This document shows, in pieces, positions 40,755 to 50,229 of a stretch of 64,000 nt of DNA. A program made the position numbers and the translations under genes. The notes under the pieces were generated by a model. That model worked only from the letters and a program-made list of their open reading frames with translations. It did not search any database and was not told the origin of the DNA. Every line of letters begins with the position of its first letter. Positions within the stretch are counted from its first letter, which is position 1. The stretch is from Agromyces sp. Soil535. GTDB lineage: Bacteria > Actinomycetota > Actinomycetes > Actinomycetales > Microbacteriaceae. Where the stretch lies: the NCBI RefSeq assembly GCF_001428255.1, contig NZ_LMRW01000024.1, positions 59,691 to 123,690 on the forward strand, read 5' to 3'.

Positions 40755-41711
40755 CTACTGCGCGTCGGTCGCGGGCGCGGTGTCCTCGATCTCGACGAGG
40801 AACACGAGCGTCTGGCCCGCGAGCTCACCGCCCGAGGCATCCGTGCCGTAGGCGTACTGCGGCGGGATGGTGACGATCAGCTTCGTGCCGACCTTCTGGC
40901 CGACGAGCGCCGCGCCGAAGCCCTGGATCACCGCGTCGGTGGTGAACTGGGCCGGGTCGCCGCCGTAGCTCTGGTCGAAGACCTCGCCGGTGTCCCAGCT
41001 GGTGCCCTGGTAGTGCAGGGTGACGTTGTCGCCCGACTGCACCTCGGCGCCATCGCCCTCCTCGAGGACCTTCAGCTGGTACTCGGCGGGCGGCGGGGTG
41101 TCGGGCAGCGTCACGGTGGGCGCCTCGCCCTCGGCGCCGAACTTCACCTCGGGCACGTTCTCGGTCCACTCGGCGGGCTTCAGCGGCTCCTGCACATCGA
41201 CGACGATGACCATGGTCTCGCCGGGCGCAACCCCGATGGTCTCGTTGCCCGTGTCGCCGTAGAGGGTCGAGGCCGGCGCCACCGTCACCGTGCGCGAGCC
41301 AGTCGGCACGCAGTCGATGCCGGCGAGGAACGCCTCGAACACCGTGTCGTCTCCCGCCTTGATCGTGGCCGGCTGCGAGAAGACCTGCTCACCCGTGGTA
41401 CCCGAGAACGCGCTCACGATGGCGTTGACGTCATCGCCCGCGGTCGTCGTCTCGCCGTCGCCCTCGATGACGACCGTGCGCTCGAGCTCCTCGGCCGCCA
41501 TGGGCGTGGTGAACGTGGCGGTCGGCGACGCGCCGAATTCGCCATCGACGGTCACGCCGTCACTGAGCGAGCCCGATGAGACGTCCATGCAATCCGCTGC
41601 GGATGGCGTCTCGGACGCATCGGGCGCGGAGCTGCTGGCGCAGCCCGCGAGGAGCAGTGCGGCGGCGGAGGCGAGCGCGACGGGCGCACCACGGCGCAGG
41701 GCACGATTCAT
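40755..41711 (-). CDS. FKBP-type peptidyl-prolyl isomerase lipoprotein
   Basis: A 318-residue lipoprotein: MNRALRRGAPVALASAAALLLAGC gives the lipobox. A first region (residues 40-190) is FKBP-related but degenerate. The C-terminal FKBP domain is clear: LKVLEEGDGAEVQSGDNVTLHYQGTSWDTGEVFDQSYG, FTTDAVIQGFGAALVGQKVGTKLIVTIPPQYAYG and GQTLVFLVEIEDT. It should assist folding of exported proteins outside the membrane. The ATG at 41711 places the signal correctly. It converges on EcfT with four bases between. Confidence 0.93.
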   Translation of the reverse strand: MNRALRRGAPVALASAAALLLAGCASSSAPDASETPSAADCMDVSSGSLSDGVTVDGEFGASPTATFTTPMAAEELERTVVIEGDGETTTAGDDVNAIVSAFSGTTGEQVFSQPATIKAGDDTVFEAFLAGIDCVPTGSRTVTVAPASTLYGDTGNETIGVAPGETMVIVVDVQEPLKPAEWTENVPEVKFGAEGEAPTVTLPDTPPPAEYQLKVLEEGDGAEVQSGDNVTLHYQGTSWDTGEVFDQSYGGDPAQFTTDAVIQGFGAALVGQKVGTKLIVTIPPQYAYGTDASGGELAGQTLVFLVEIEDTAPATDAQ

Positions 41712-41818
41712 GAGGGGGTGTCTCGTTTCGATAGGGAACGCGAACTCCCAGTCTGCCCGTTCTCGCTCTCGATTGCCTGAGACTTCGATTTCCACCAGAT
41801 CAGGGCGAGAATGGGCAC

Positions 41819-42628
41819 ATGGGGGACACGACGACGGTACCCGATTTCGCGGGGGAGTTCGGCAGGGTGGCGGAATCGTTCGCGGAACTCGACGAGGTGC
41901 TCTGGAATCCGATCTCGACGGCCGCGGTGTCGCGGTCGCATCCGCAGTTCGATGAACGGGTGCTCGACGCGTGCTGCGGCGACGGGGCATCCGCGCTGCC
42001 CACGGCCGAGCTGGTGGGCGTCGGCGGCCACGTCGATGCGGTCGACATCGCCGAGCCCCTGATCGAGCTCGCGCGCAAGCGCGCCGGCGAACGGATGCCG
42101 CAGCTGCACCTGCACGTCGCCGACGTCACCGAGTGGGAGCCCCGCGGCTACGACCTCGTGCAGTGCGTGCTCGGGATCTTCTTCTTCCCCGACGTCGATG
42201 CGGACACCCGGCGGCTCATCGAGCGCGCGCGCCCGGGCGGACGCGTGGCGATCACGATCTGGGCGCGGGGCGCGTGGGAGCCCCTGCCCGAAGTGCTCGC
42301 GGGCGCGATGCCCGAGGGGAGCGAGGGGCTCGAGGAGCTCACGCAGCCGACGACCGAGCTCGCGGATACCGCGGGCACCCTCGCGCACTGGCTCACGGAG
42401 CTCGGCCTCATCGAGGTGCGCGCCGAGGCGGTGCAGCGGCACCTCGACCTGACGCCCGAACTCGCCTGGCTCATGGTGCGCGGCACGGGGCTCCGGGCCG
42501 TCATGTCGGGGCTCGACAACGCTGAGGTCGCGGGCGTGCGCGAGCGCTACCTCGCGGCGATCGAGGAGCGTGGCCTGCAGACCGTCGACGTGACGACCCT
42601 CATCGCGGTGGGTCGCCGGCCCGAGTGA
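41819..42628 (+). CDS. SAM-dependent methyltransferase
   Basis: A 269-residue class I methyltransferase. VLDACCGDGASALPTAELVG is motif I (E/D-x-G-x-G type), VDAVDIAEPLIELARKRAG is motif II, and YDLVQCVLGIFFFPDVDADTRRLIERARPGGRVAITIW covers motifs IV-V of UbiE/Methyltransf_25 enzymes. The substrate is unknown. It is divergent from the FKBP lipoprotein, with a 107-bp gap holding both promoters. Confidence 0.9.
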   Translation: MGDTTTVPDFAGEFGRVAESFAELDEVLWNPISTAAVSRSHPQFDERVLDACCGDGASALPTAELVGVGGHVDAVDIAEPLIELARKRAGERMPQLHLHVADVTEWEPRGYDLVQCVLGIFFFPDVDADTRRLIERARPGGRVAITIWARGAWEPLPEVLAGAMPEGSEGLEELTQPTTELADTAGTLAHWLTELGLIEVRAEAVQRHLDLTPELAWLMVRGTGLRAVMSGLDNAEVAGVRERYLAAIEERGLQTVDVTTLIAVGRRPE

Positions 42629-42640
42629 GCGGGCCGAGGC

Positions 42641-43504
42641 TCACGGCGTGGCGCCGGTCGCGACCGGACGGTTCGCCTCGTTGGACCACTGGCTCCACGA
42701 CCCCGGGAAGAGCGCTGCGTCCACGCCGGCGAGCGCGAGCGCCGCGACCTCGTGTGCAGCGGTGATGCCCGAGCCGCAGTAGGCGGCGGCCGGCGTGCCG
42801 GGCATGATGCCGACCGCGGCGAACCGCCGCCGCAGCTCTTCGGGTGCGAGGAACCGCCCATCGGCGTCGAGGTTGCCGGCGCTCGGCGCCGAGCGGGCAC
42901 CTGGGATGTGACCGGCTCGCGGGTCGATCGGCTCGACCTCACCGCGATACCGCTTCGCGGCGCGCGCGTCGAGCAGCACGCCGCCGGCCGGGAACGTCGC
43001 GGCACCGTCGGCGTCGATCACGGGCATGGCCCCGAAGTGCGCGGTCGCATCGCCCTGCTCGGGCTCGGTGTCGCCCGTCTCGAGCGGATGCCCCGCCGCG
43101 ATCCATCCTGCGAGCGCTCCATCGAGCATCCGCGCGTCGGCGAAGCCCGCGTGCCGCAGCAGCCACCACGCGCGCGCCGACGACTGGTTGCCCACATCGT
43201 CGGCGACGACGACGGTGTCGCCGTCGTGCAGGCCCCAGCGCCGCATCGCCACGGTGAAGGCCGCCTCCGAGGGCAGTGGATGCCGGCCCTGTCCTGTCAC
43301 GTCGTGATCCGCGAGCTCGCGATCGAGGTCGACGTATACCGCGCCGGGGATGTGCCCTGAACGGAACGCCGGTCGCCCGTCAGGCTCGGCGAGGGTCCAG
43401 CGCACGTCGAGCACCACGGTGCGCGTGATCGCCCGGCCGGCACGCTCGTCGTCGAGGCGGCGGGCGAGCTCGTCGACGGTGATGAGGATCGGACCTGCGG
43501 GCAC
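42641..43504 (-). CDS. sulfurtransferase with two rhodanese domains
   Basis: A 287-residue thiosulfate/3-mercaptopyruvate sulfurtransferase type. Domain 1 (residues 8-125) contains LDVRWTLAEPDGRPAFRSGHIPGAVYVDLDREL; domain 2 carries the active Cys in AAYCGSGITAAHEVAALALAG. The active-loop CGSGITA resembles mercaptopyruvate/thiosulfate sulfurtransferases. The GTG start at 43504 has GGAGGAAGGA inside the end of the AAA ATPase gene, two bases away, so the pair is probably cotranscribed. Confidence 0.93.
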   Translation of the reverse strand: MPAGPILITVDELARRLDDERAGRAITRTVVLDVRWTLAEPDGRPAFRSGHIPGAVYVDLDRELADHDVTGQGRHPLPSEAAFTVAMRRWGLHDGDTVVVADDVGNQSSARAWWLLRHAGFADARMLDGALAGWIAAGHPLETGDTEPEQGDATAHFGAMPVIDADGAATFPAGGVLLDARAAKRYRGEVEPIDPRAGHIPGARSAPSAGNLDADGRFLAPEELRRRFAAVGIMPGTPAAAYCGSGITAAHEVAALALAGVDAALFPGSWSQWSNEANRPVATGATP

Positions 43505-43506
43505 GA

Positions 43507-44721
43507 TCAGTCCTTCCTCCGCTTCTGGATCTCGGGAACGTGCAACTCCGGGACGGCCCGCTTCATGAACCTGTCGAAGTCGGGGACCGTGAATGCCGCG
43601 TAACCGTGTTCCGGGGTGTAGAGCAGTCCCATGTCGATGAGCTCGGCGCGCGTCGGCCCGACCTGGGTGGATTCGCGTCCAAGCACCCGCGCGACATCCG
43701 AAGCCTTCTGCGGCTCCGAGCCGAGCTCGGCCATGGCCCGCATGTACGCGGTCTGCAGCGGCGTCGCCCGATCGAGCCGTACACGGAAGAACGAGCTGTC
43801 GAGCTTGGCCTCGTAGGCGTCCCGCGCGACCTTCACGTCATCGCGTCTCACGCGGTTCCCGCTAGCGACGCCCCACACCTGGTACCCGAGCTCCTGGATG
43901 AAGTACGGATAACCCTGCGTGATCTTCAGCGCCATGGTGACCGCGTCCTCGTCGTACGACACGCCTTCGACCAATGCGGGCTCGATCAGCGCCTTCCGCG
44001 CATCCTCACCTTCGAGCGATCCGATGGTCGGGAACTTGAACAGGCGTTCGGCGTACGACTTCGCCTCGCCGGCCAGCTCCGCGATCTGGGGCAGTCCGGC
44101 ACCGACGAACGTGATCGGCAGGCGACGCTGCACCGTCTTGTGCACGGCCTGGATCAGCGCCTCGAGTTGGTTCCGCCCGAGGAACTGCACCTCATCGATG
44201 AGCAGGGCGACGCCGCGGTGCTGCTCCTCCGCCGCCTCCCCGAGCGCGACGAGGACATCGGTGAGGTCCATCGACAGGTCGCCGTGGTCGGCGGCTCCCT
44301 CAGCCGCGGGCACGTCCCACGACACACTGAACGTCCCCTTCTGATCCACGGAGACCGCGAACGCACTCAGTACTTCTGCCGCATACCGGGCGCGCTGTGT
44401 CCACCTGGCTCGTGGCGAGAGGCGGAGGAGCGCCGCCTTGAGCTGCGAGAACATCGCCTGCCGGAAGCGCGTGTCGTCGTGCTTCGACGCCTCGATCTCG
44501 ACGACCTCCCATCCGGCGCGACGGGCGATCTCGCCGAACTTTCCGAGGAGCACCGTCTTGCCGACGCCGCGAAGGCCGGTGATGATCATCGACTGCTCGG
44601 CTCGACCCCGCTCGAGGCGTCGAAGCAGCACCGTGAATGCCTCGAGCTGGTCGTCACGACCGACGACGATCTCGGGGGCTGCACCGGCGTTCGGCGTGTA
44701 GGGGTTGCTGACGGCGTCCAC
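43507..44721 (-). CDS. AAA ATPase with C-terminal winged helix
   Basis: A 404-residue STAND/ORC-like ATPase. PEIVVGRDDQLEAF, Walker A TGLRGVGKTVLL, Walker B VALLIDEVQFLGRNQLEALIQAVHK and sensor ITFVGAGLPQIAELAGEAKSYAERLFKF are clear. A lid (DARKALIEPALVEGVSYDEDAVTMALKITQGYPYFIQELGYQVWG) and a winged helix (LGSEPQKASDVARVLGRESTQVGPTRAELIDMGLLY) follow. The winged helix suggests DNA binding; a role in defence or mobile DNA is possible, not shown. The GTG start at 44721 has a TAAACT -10-like box about 10 bp upstream, so it is probably leaderless. Confidence 0.88.
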   Translation of the reverse strand: MDAVSNPYTPNAGAAPEIVVGRDDQLEAFTVLLRRLERGRAEQSMIITGLRGVGKTVLLGKFGEIARRAGWEVVEIEASKHDDTRFRQAMFSQLKAALLRLSPRARWTQRARYAAEVLSAFAVSVDQKGTFSVSWDVPAAEGAADHGDLSMDLTDVLVALGEAAEEQHRGVALLIDEVQFLGRNQLEALIQAVHKTVQRRLPITFVGAGLPQIAELAGEAKSYAERLFKFPTIGSLEGEDARKALIEPALVEGVSYDEDAVTMALKITQGYPYFIQELGYQVWGVASGNRVRRDDVKVARDAYEAKLDSSFFRVRLDRATPLQTAYMRAMAELGSEPQKASDVARVLGRESTQVGPTRAELIDMGLLYTPEHGYAAFTVPDFDRFMKRAVPELHVPEIQKRRKD

Positions 44722-44858
44722 GGAGAGAGTTTATGAGTTTTGGGACGCTTTAGGAAGATGGCATAAACCGCGCTAAATCCAACAACGCATGCCGGTGGAC
44801 TGCCCGTTCGGAAGGCGGTGCGAACACGAGGAGGGCGGTCGGCGGCAAGAGCGGCGTG

Positions 44859-46496
44859 TCAGCGCTCGGCGACGATGAGGCCCTGCTGGACTGCGGTGGC
44901 ACGCGCACCGAGAACGGCCCGCTCGTGGAGCACGTCGATCACGTCGGTTCCGGCATAGTCGAGGATCGTGTAGTCGGCGCACTCGATCCGCTCGGCAGGG
45001 GGACCGAGTTCGTCCTCGACGCTGGCCGCCCACGCCGGACTGCCCACGACGTACGTCGGCTCCGCGTCGTAGAAGTGCGCGAGATTCACGAGCCACGGGA
45101 AGGCGTACTGGTTCGGCTGGACCTGGAGGAGGTCCACATCGGGTGACCCGTAGGCCGCGAGATCGCGAGACTCCCAGAACTGGCCGAGCCCCGTGACGTC
45201 GCGCCCATCGACCCATTCCTCGAGGCAATCGGCACGCTGATACGGCTGGCTCGCTCGGTTCACGAGCGCCACGGCGGGAACGACGACGGCCACCGCGGCA
45301 ACGGCGGCGACCACCGGGGCGAGCCAGCGGCGAGGGCTCTTCCCGAGGCTCGGTCGCCGTTCCAGGAATTGGACGACCAGCACCAGGACGGAAAGCAGCG
45401 GCGCGAAGTAGAACGGCTGGAGGTAGCGCGTCGACTCGGTTCCCGCCACCACGTTGAAGAGGTAGATGCCGATGGGCATTCCGACCCCGATGAGCGCCGT
45501 GATCACGGGTACCGGGCCGAGACGACGATTTCGAAGCACGACGATGAGCGCGACCACGGCGACAGCCAGGAGGATGGCGAGGAGCATGAACTCGAATGGA
45601 CCCCGTCGGCCGTGCAGCAGCAGCGTCGCAGCCTCACGAGGGTAGTAGATCGCGGCGTCGAGCTGCTTCCCCGGATGGTTGTAGGGGAGGGCTGCCGGAG
45701 ATGCGAACACACCCAACGGGATACGCGCGATCAGGCCGAGGGCGAGGCCGACGAGTGTCGGGCCCATGAGGAGGACGGCGTCCCGCCAGGGGAGGCGCTT
45801 CAGCAGGCTCGCGATCAGGGCGCCCGCGACGATCGGCGCCACACCCCAGAGGGCGTAGAGGGCGTTGGACGCGGTCGCGAGGGCCGTCAGGACAGCGATC
45901 GCCGCCATGACCGGGACCCGCCGCGCTTCGGTGCGAAGCAGGCCGAGCGTCAACCCGAGGACGCCGAAGAAGACCAGGACCGCGCCGTAGTAGTACGTCG
46001 GGAAGATGAGCAGCGACGCCAGCTGGAAGGACTCGCGCTCGGTGCCGGTCTCCAGCGACACGCAGAGCGCGAACAACGATGATCCCACGAGCGCGGCCCA
46101 GCGCGCGTGGATGCTCACCGGAGTCAGCCTCGCCGCGATCAGTCGGAGGAGCAGGTACAGGACCGACAGGGTCAGCACCGCGTTGACCATGACCGCACCC
46201 TCGGGTACTGGGATCGCCGCACGCAGGAGGAGGTAGGTCGGGATCTCGGGAAACACGAAGAGCACCGCCGACATCGCCCAGTGCGGTGCCTCACCGGCGA
46301 GGATCGATCGGTGCACCAGCTCCAGGAGGACGGAATCCCCGTCGTAGAACAGCACGGCCCCGCGCTCGGAGAAGACGACGGAGGCTACGGCGCCGACTGC
46401 GAAGGCGAGGGCGACGAGGAACGCCAGCAGTTCCGGCCAGAGCCGGGACCACGTCGCCGCTCGGGTCGACGCCTCCTGGGCTGCAGCATGATCCAC
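44859..46496 (-). CDS. polytopic membrane protein, GT-C-like
   Basis: A 545-residue protein with about 11-12 hydrophobic helices and a C-terminal extracytoplasmic part of roughly 130 residues with two Cys (RADCLEEWVDG; IECADYTIL). The helix layout and a soluble tail recall GT-C glycosyltransferases or DUF2079-type proteins, but no D-D or D-E motif can be assigned with certainty (FYDGDSVLLELVHRSILAGEAPHW after helix 1 is a candidate). Codon use is less biased than in neighbours. It may modify surface glycans for the adjacent wall-binding proteins. Confidence 0.75.
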   Translation of the reverse strand: MDHAAAQEASTRAATWSRLWPELLAFLVALAFAVGAVASVVFSERGAVLFYDGDSVLLELVHRSILAGEAPHWAMSAVLFVFPEIPTYLLLRAAIPVPEGAVMVNAVLTLSVLYLLLRLIAARLTPVSIHARWAALVGSSLFALCVSLETGTERESFQLASLLIFPTYYYGAVLVFFGVLGLTLGLLRTEARRVPVMAAIAVLTALATASNALYALWGVAPIVAGALIASLLKRLPWRDAVLLMGPTLVGLALGLIARIPLGVFASPAALPYNHPGKQLDAAIYYPREAATLLLHGRRGPFEFMLLAILLAVAVVALIVVLRNRRLGPVPVITALIGVGMPIGIYLFNVVAGTESTRYLQPFYFAPLLSVLVLVVQFLERRPSLGKSPRRWLAPVVAAVAAVAVVVPAVALVNRASQPYQRADCLEEWVDGRDVTGLGQFWESRDLAAYGSPDVDLLQVQPNQYAFPWLVNLAHFYDAEPTYVVGSPAWAASVEDELGPPAERIECADYTILDYAGTDVIDVLHERAVLGARATAVQQGLIVAER

Positions 46497-46517
46497 GTCC
46501 TTCGCACACTCCGTCCA

Positions 46518-46721
46518 TCAGCTCGAGGGCAACCGCGAAAGTATACAAGGCTTCGACTGCCCACCCGCATCGCCTCGCCCGTGGGTGGCGACATCGAGGA
46601 GCACGATCAGGCGGCGGCGCAGTAAGCGCACCGCCGCCCGGGCAGCGACCATCCCGAAGCCACGCGACTGGAACACCGCGAAGCCCTCGCGGTTCGCCCG
46701 CGCGTCGACCGTCGTCGACAC
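46518..46721 (-). CDS. doubtful 67-residue frame between surface genes
   Basis: A GTG-started frame fits exactly between the cell-wall-binding gene (stop at 46741) and the membrane protein gene (start at 46496), on the same strand. Its middle (GMVAARAAVRLLRRRLIVLLDVATHG) is amphipathic and basic, but there is no ribosome site and I recognise no family. It may be a gene remnant or chance. If it is not a gene, the 244-bp gap holds the membrane protein's promoter. Confidence 0.2.
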   Translation of the reverse strand: MSTTVDARANREGFAVFQSRGFGMVAARAAVRLLRRRLIVLLDVATHGRGDAGGQSKPCILSRLPSS

Positions 46722-46740
46722 CGCGGTGTCGGCTCGGGAC

Positions 46741-48372
46741 TCACGGGCACACGGCGAGCTGCTCGACACCGGACCCGAGCGTCGTCTCACCTCCCAGGAC
46801 GACGAGCCGGTCGACGTAGGAAGCCTTGAAGCCGTCCAACGCCGACGAACGGACGCAGTGCGCTGGAGTGAGGACGATCGACGCATGCTGGGTGACTGCG
46901 GCGGTCGCTGCGCCGAGCGCATCGGCGAACCCGGTGCCGGTCGCGAGGTACGCGGTCGCCTCCGCGCCGCTGCTGATCCGCCTGCTGAGTCGCTCGCTGG
47001 TGGCGTATCGATCCTGACCGGCGTCGCGCGGCCTCACGTACTCGACGGCACCGGAGGCGATGAGGTCCTGCTCGAGTTCGAATGACACCGATGGGAACCC
47101 TCCGATGATCTCCGTCGCCCTCGGGCGAAGCGCCGAGAGCAGCGCTTTCGACGCCGGGTCGAGCGTCTTCGCCGGGCCGTACACGAGAATCACCGGCGAG
47201 CTGACGGACCCTGCCAGAGGAGCGGCCGACAGGGCATCCGGGAAGTTCGTCCCGGTCGCGAGGTACGCGTCCGGGTGCGGTCCAGGGCCGAACGCATCCT
47301 GGACGATGAGACGCGACGTCTCGTATCGGTCTGAACCCCCGATCCTGCGGACTACGGGGGCAAGGGATCGCAGCTGGTCCATCACCTGATCGGAGACCGA
47401 TTTCGCACTGCCCACGACGACGACCTCGGCCGGAGCGAGCCGCGCCACCTCGTCACGCACCACGTCAGGGAGGCGGGCGGGGTCCGTCAACAACAGCGCA
47501 CCGCCTCGCTTGGACGCAGCAGGACCCGCGCTCAGTGCGTCCGGCCAGTTGGCGCCGCTGGCGATGTAGAGCACCGGCACGGAGTTGGGAAACGCTCGCC
47601 GCGTCGCCAGCACGGCGGTTTCATACCGGTCGCGGCCTGCGACGCGCGAGGTCGTGAACCGGAAGCTCTCGAGTTCGAGATCGAGCCCGGTGCGCGATTC
47701 ACCCGAACTCAGCGTGACCGGGACGGCATGATCGACATCGTCGGCTCCCGACCAGAACACGTCGCCGGCGATGGGGCCGTCGATGTGCCAGTCCTCTCGT
47801 CCCTGGAACACATACGTCCCCGGGTACAGCGCATCGAAGGTGTACCGGCCGCCCTCGTCTTCGGCGAAGTCGGCCAGCTGGTACCGACCCGTGTCCGGAT
47901 CGACGCGATACGCCGTCACCGACAGCCCCTGCTCGAGCCAGCCGCCCAGGTACCGGATCGAGCCGGTGGCCAGCGCACCCACGGGTTGCTCGATGCGGAT
48001 GCCGGCGGTCGTCGCGGTGAACACCTGGGCGTGCCCCTCGTCGGGAGAGCCTCCAGCGAACGCCCCCGCATACGGCGACTGCTGGTGCGCAGCGACGACG
48101 TATCGGTTGCCGGCCGTCAAGCCGTCGAACGTGAACGGCGAGCCGGATTTCGTCTCCCAGTGGTCGTCGTCCAGTCCGTGAACGGAAACCTGGGCGTACC
48201 GCCGCTCCTCGAGCACGTGTCCGTCCGACCCCAGCGCGACCACCGTTCCAGAGAGCGACGTGTCGCCGACGGCTTCATCCTGAGCCTGGGCGGCGGCCGT
48301 CGTGATCAGGAGGGAGAACGTGGTCAGGAGCGCGGTCGCAAACGCCGTCATCGTTCGGGAATGCTTCACCAT
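46741..48372 (-). CDS. secreted cell-wall-binding repeat 2 (CWB2) protein B
   Basis: A 543-residue protein. Signal peptide TMTAFATALLTTFSLLITTAAAQAQ. Residues 35-240 contain small beta-sandwich-like units (LSGTVVALGSDGHVLEERRYAQVSVHG; RYTFDALYPGTYVFQGREDW) that resemble carboxypeptidase-regulatory or prealbumin-like domains. Three CWB2 (PF04122) repeats follow, each starting like RVAGRDRYETAVLATRRAF and containing ASGANWPDALSAGPAASKRGGALLLT and VVVVGSAKSVSD. CWB2 modules bind anionic wall polymers. The ATG at 48372 overlaps the previous gene by seven bases. Confidence 0.9.
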   Translation of the reverse strand: MVKHSRTMTAFATALLTTFSLLITTAAAQAQDEAVGDTSLSGTVVALGSDGHVLEERRYAQVSVHGLDDDHWETKSGSPFTFDGLTAGNRYVVAAHQQSPYAGAFAGGSPDEGHAQVFTATTAGIRIEQPVGALATGSIRYLGGWLEQGLSVTAYRVDPDTGRYQLADFAEDEGGRYTFDALYPGTYVFQGREDWHIDGPIAGDVFWSGADDVDHAVPVTLSSGESRTGLDLELESFRFTTSRVAGRDRYETAVLATRRAFPNSVPVLYIASGANWPDALSAGPAASKRGGALLLTDPARLPDVVRDEVARLAPAEVVVVGSAKSVSDQVMDQLRSLAPVVRRIGGSDRYETSRLIVQDAFGPGPHPDAYLATGTNFPDALSAAPLAGSVSSPVILVYGPAKTLDPASKALLSALRPRATEIIGGFPSVSFELEQDLIASGAVEYVRPRDAGQDRYATSERLSRRISSGAEATAYLATGTGFADALGAATAAVTQHASIVLTPAHCVRSSALDGFKASYVDRLVVLGGETTLGSGVEQLAVCP

Positions 48373-50138
48373 TCGCACGACTCCATGCGCGCGACGGCCG
48401 GTCCGAGCGAGGGCTCGCCGCCGAGCAGCACGACCCGGTCCCACTCCCTCGACTCGAGCATGCCCAAGAGACCAGCATGGACGCAGGTGGACGGAGTCAG
48501 ATAGATCGGCGCTCCGTAGGCCGCGGCGGCGGTGGCGCCGGCGAGTGCGTCCGCGAAGCCGCTCGAGTTCGCGAAGTACGACAGCCCGAGGTACCGCGAC
48601 GACAGATAGACGTTGTTGAGCCAGATATTGGTGTCGAACCGATCCACGCCACCGAAGCGGCGCACGGAGTCCACCATTCCGGCGACATCCTGCTCGATCC
48701 CATCGGAGATGGACGCCGTCGACCCGAGGATGGAGACCGTTCTCGGGGCCAGCGATTCCAGCGCGGTCCGCGTCGGTCCGTCGAGCCGATCAGTCCAGCC
48801 GCTCACGAGGAGCACCGGCACGCCGAGTCGCCCGGCGATCGGTCCCGCGGATAGCGCGTCAGGGAAGTTCGCGCCGGTCGCGAGGAACACCGTTTCGTAC
48901 GGTCCAGGGCCGAACGCGTCAGCGACCAGCTTGCGGGAGGTGTCGAACCGGTCCACTCCCCCGATCCTTGTCACGTCTGGCACAAGCTCCTCGACCTGCG
49001 CCAGTACGCCGTCGGATACGGAGGCCGATGATCCGACGACGACCACACGCTGGGGGGCAAGGCGCTTGATCTCGTCGCGGGTCACGTCCGGCAGAGTCGT
49101 AGGGCCGGTGAGCAACAGCGATCCGCCGCGCGCGGACGCGGCCGGCCCGGCGCTGAGCGCGTCTGGCCAGTTCGCCCCGCTCGCAAGGTACAACACTGGA
49201 ATGCCGGGTTCGAACGTCGCCTTCGAGATCTCGACGGACGTCGCGTACCGGTTTTCACCAGCGAGCCGGTACACCCACCACATCGCCTCCGGCAGGGTGA
49301 AGTCGATTTCGGTCACGGTCGCACCTGCCGCAATCTCGAGCGGCACAGCGTCCTCGAAGTGGTCGCCGTCGGGGTAGTACTCGTCGCTCAGCGCTCTCGG
49401 CGAGGCTCCCTGCGAACCGCGGAAGATGTATACGCCCGGGAACAGCCCCCCGAAACGGTAATCCCCGGTGTACGTGCCGTCGATCGCAATGGAATCGAAA
49501 TCTCCGCGCGCCTCGTCATACCGCAACGCCTGCACGGTGAGCTCCCGGGACGGGCTCACCGGACCGATCGTGCCCGACACCGTCGCCAACGTGGGCAGCA
49601 CGACCGCGAGTTCGTACGTCGTCTCCGTGAAGGACCTCGCGTCCTCACGATACGGCGTCGGCATCGCGCCGACGTAGACCGGTTGTTCTCCATACCCCAA
49701 CTCGAGGTAGTACTCGCGACCCGGATGGAGGTCGTAGAAAGCGAACGTGCTGCCGTGGATTCTCGAGATGACGACGCCTGGCGCGTCCTCGGCCATGAGT
49801 CGGACCTCGCTCGAGCCCGTCCGCACGACCCCGTCCGGCGATTCCACGAACAGCGCGCCAGTGAGATGGATGAGTCCATTCTCGGCCCCGTGTCCCGGCC
49901 AGAAGACCGGCGGCAGCGTCGGCGCCGGGTCAACGGCGGACAAGGCGTCGGCCTGGGCGTCCGGAACCTGCACCTCGCCGGGTCCCGGCAGATCGGCGGC
50001 GTCGGCCTGCTCGGCCACCGGGAGCACGGGGGCGTCGCCGATCGGCTCCTCGGCGTATGCGGGGGTCGCGGTCATGGCCACCGCGAGGGCAAGGCTCACG
50101 AGCGCGGCGAAAGCTCGCCGCTGCGTGCATCGGGTCAC
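48366..50138 (-). CDS. secreted cell-wall-binding repeat 2 (CWB2) protein A
   Basis: A 590-residue paralogue of the next gene. Signal peptide RRAFAALVSLALAVAMTATPAYA. Then an Asp/Pro-rich linker, two beta-sandwich-like units (LIHLTGALFVESPDGVVRTGSSEVRLM; VSGTIGPVSPSRELTVQALRYD) and three CWB2 repeats (YRLAGENRYATSVEISKATF; ASGANWPDALSAGPAASARGGSLLLT; RIGGVDRFDTSRKLV). The start is a GTG at 50138. It is upstream of and coupled to paralogue B; the pair probably arose by duplication and decorates the wall surface. Confidence 0.9.
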   Translation of the reverse strand: MTRCTQRRAFAALVSLALAVAMTATPAYAEEPIGDAPVLPVAEQADAADLPGPGEVQVPDAQADALSAVDPAPTLPPVFWPGHGAENGLIHLTGALFVESPDGVVRTGSSEVRLMAEDAPGVVISRIHGSTFAFYDLHPGREYYLELGYGEQPVYVGAMPTPYREDARSFTETTYELAVVLPTLATVSGTIGPVSPSRELTVQALRYDEARGDFDSIAIDGTYTGDYRFGGLFPGVYIFRGSQGASPRALSDEYYPDGDHFEDAVPLEIAAGATVTEIDFTLPEAMWWVYRLAGENRYATSVEISKATFEPGIPVLYLASGANWPDALSAGPAASARGGSLLLTGPTTLPDVTRDEIKRLAPQRVVVVGSSASVSDGVLAQVEELVPDVTRIGGVDRFDTSRKLVADAFGPGPYETVFLATGANFPDALSAGPIAGRLGVPVLLVSGWTDRLDGPTRTALESLAPRTVSILGSTASISDGIEQDVAGMVDSVRRFGGVDRFDTNIWLNNVYLSSRYLGLSYFANSSGFADALAGATAAAAYGAPIYLTPSTCVHAGLLGMLESREWDRVVLLGGEPSLGPAVARMESCEW

Positions 50139-50229
50139 GTCATCACTTTCGTCAGGGGCGAGTCGACTCGCTGCGACGCGGGACCCGTGGACGAAGAATA
50201 TGGCACCGAACGTCTTGAAGTCGAGACGC

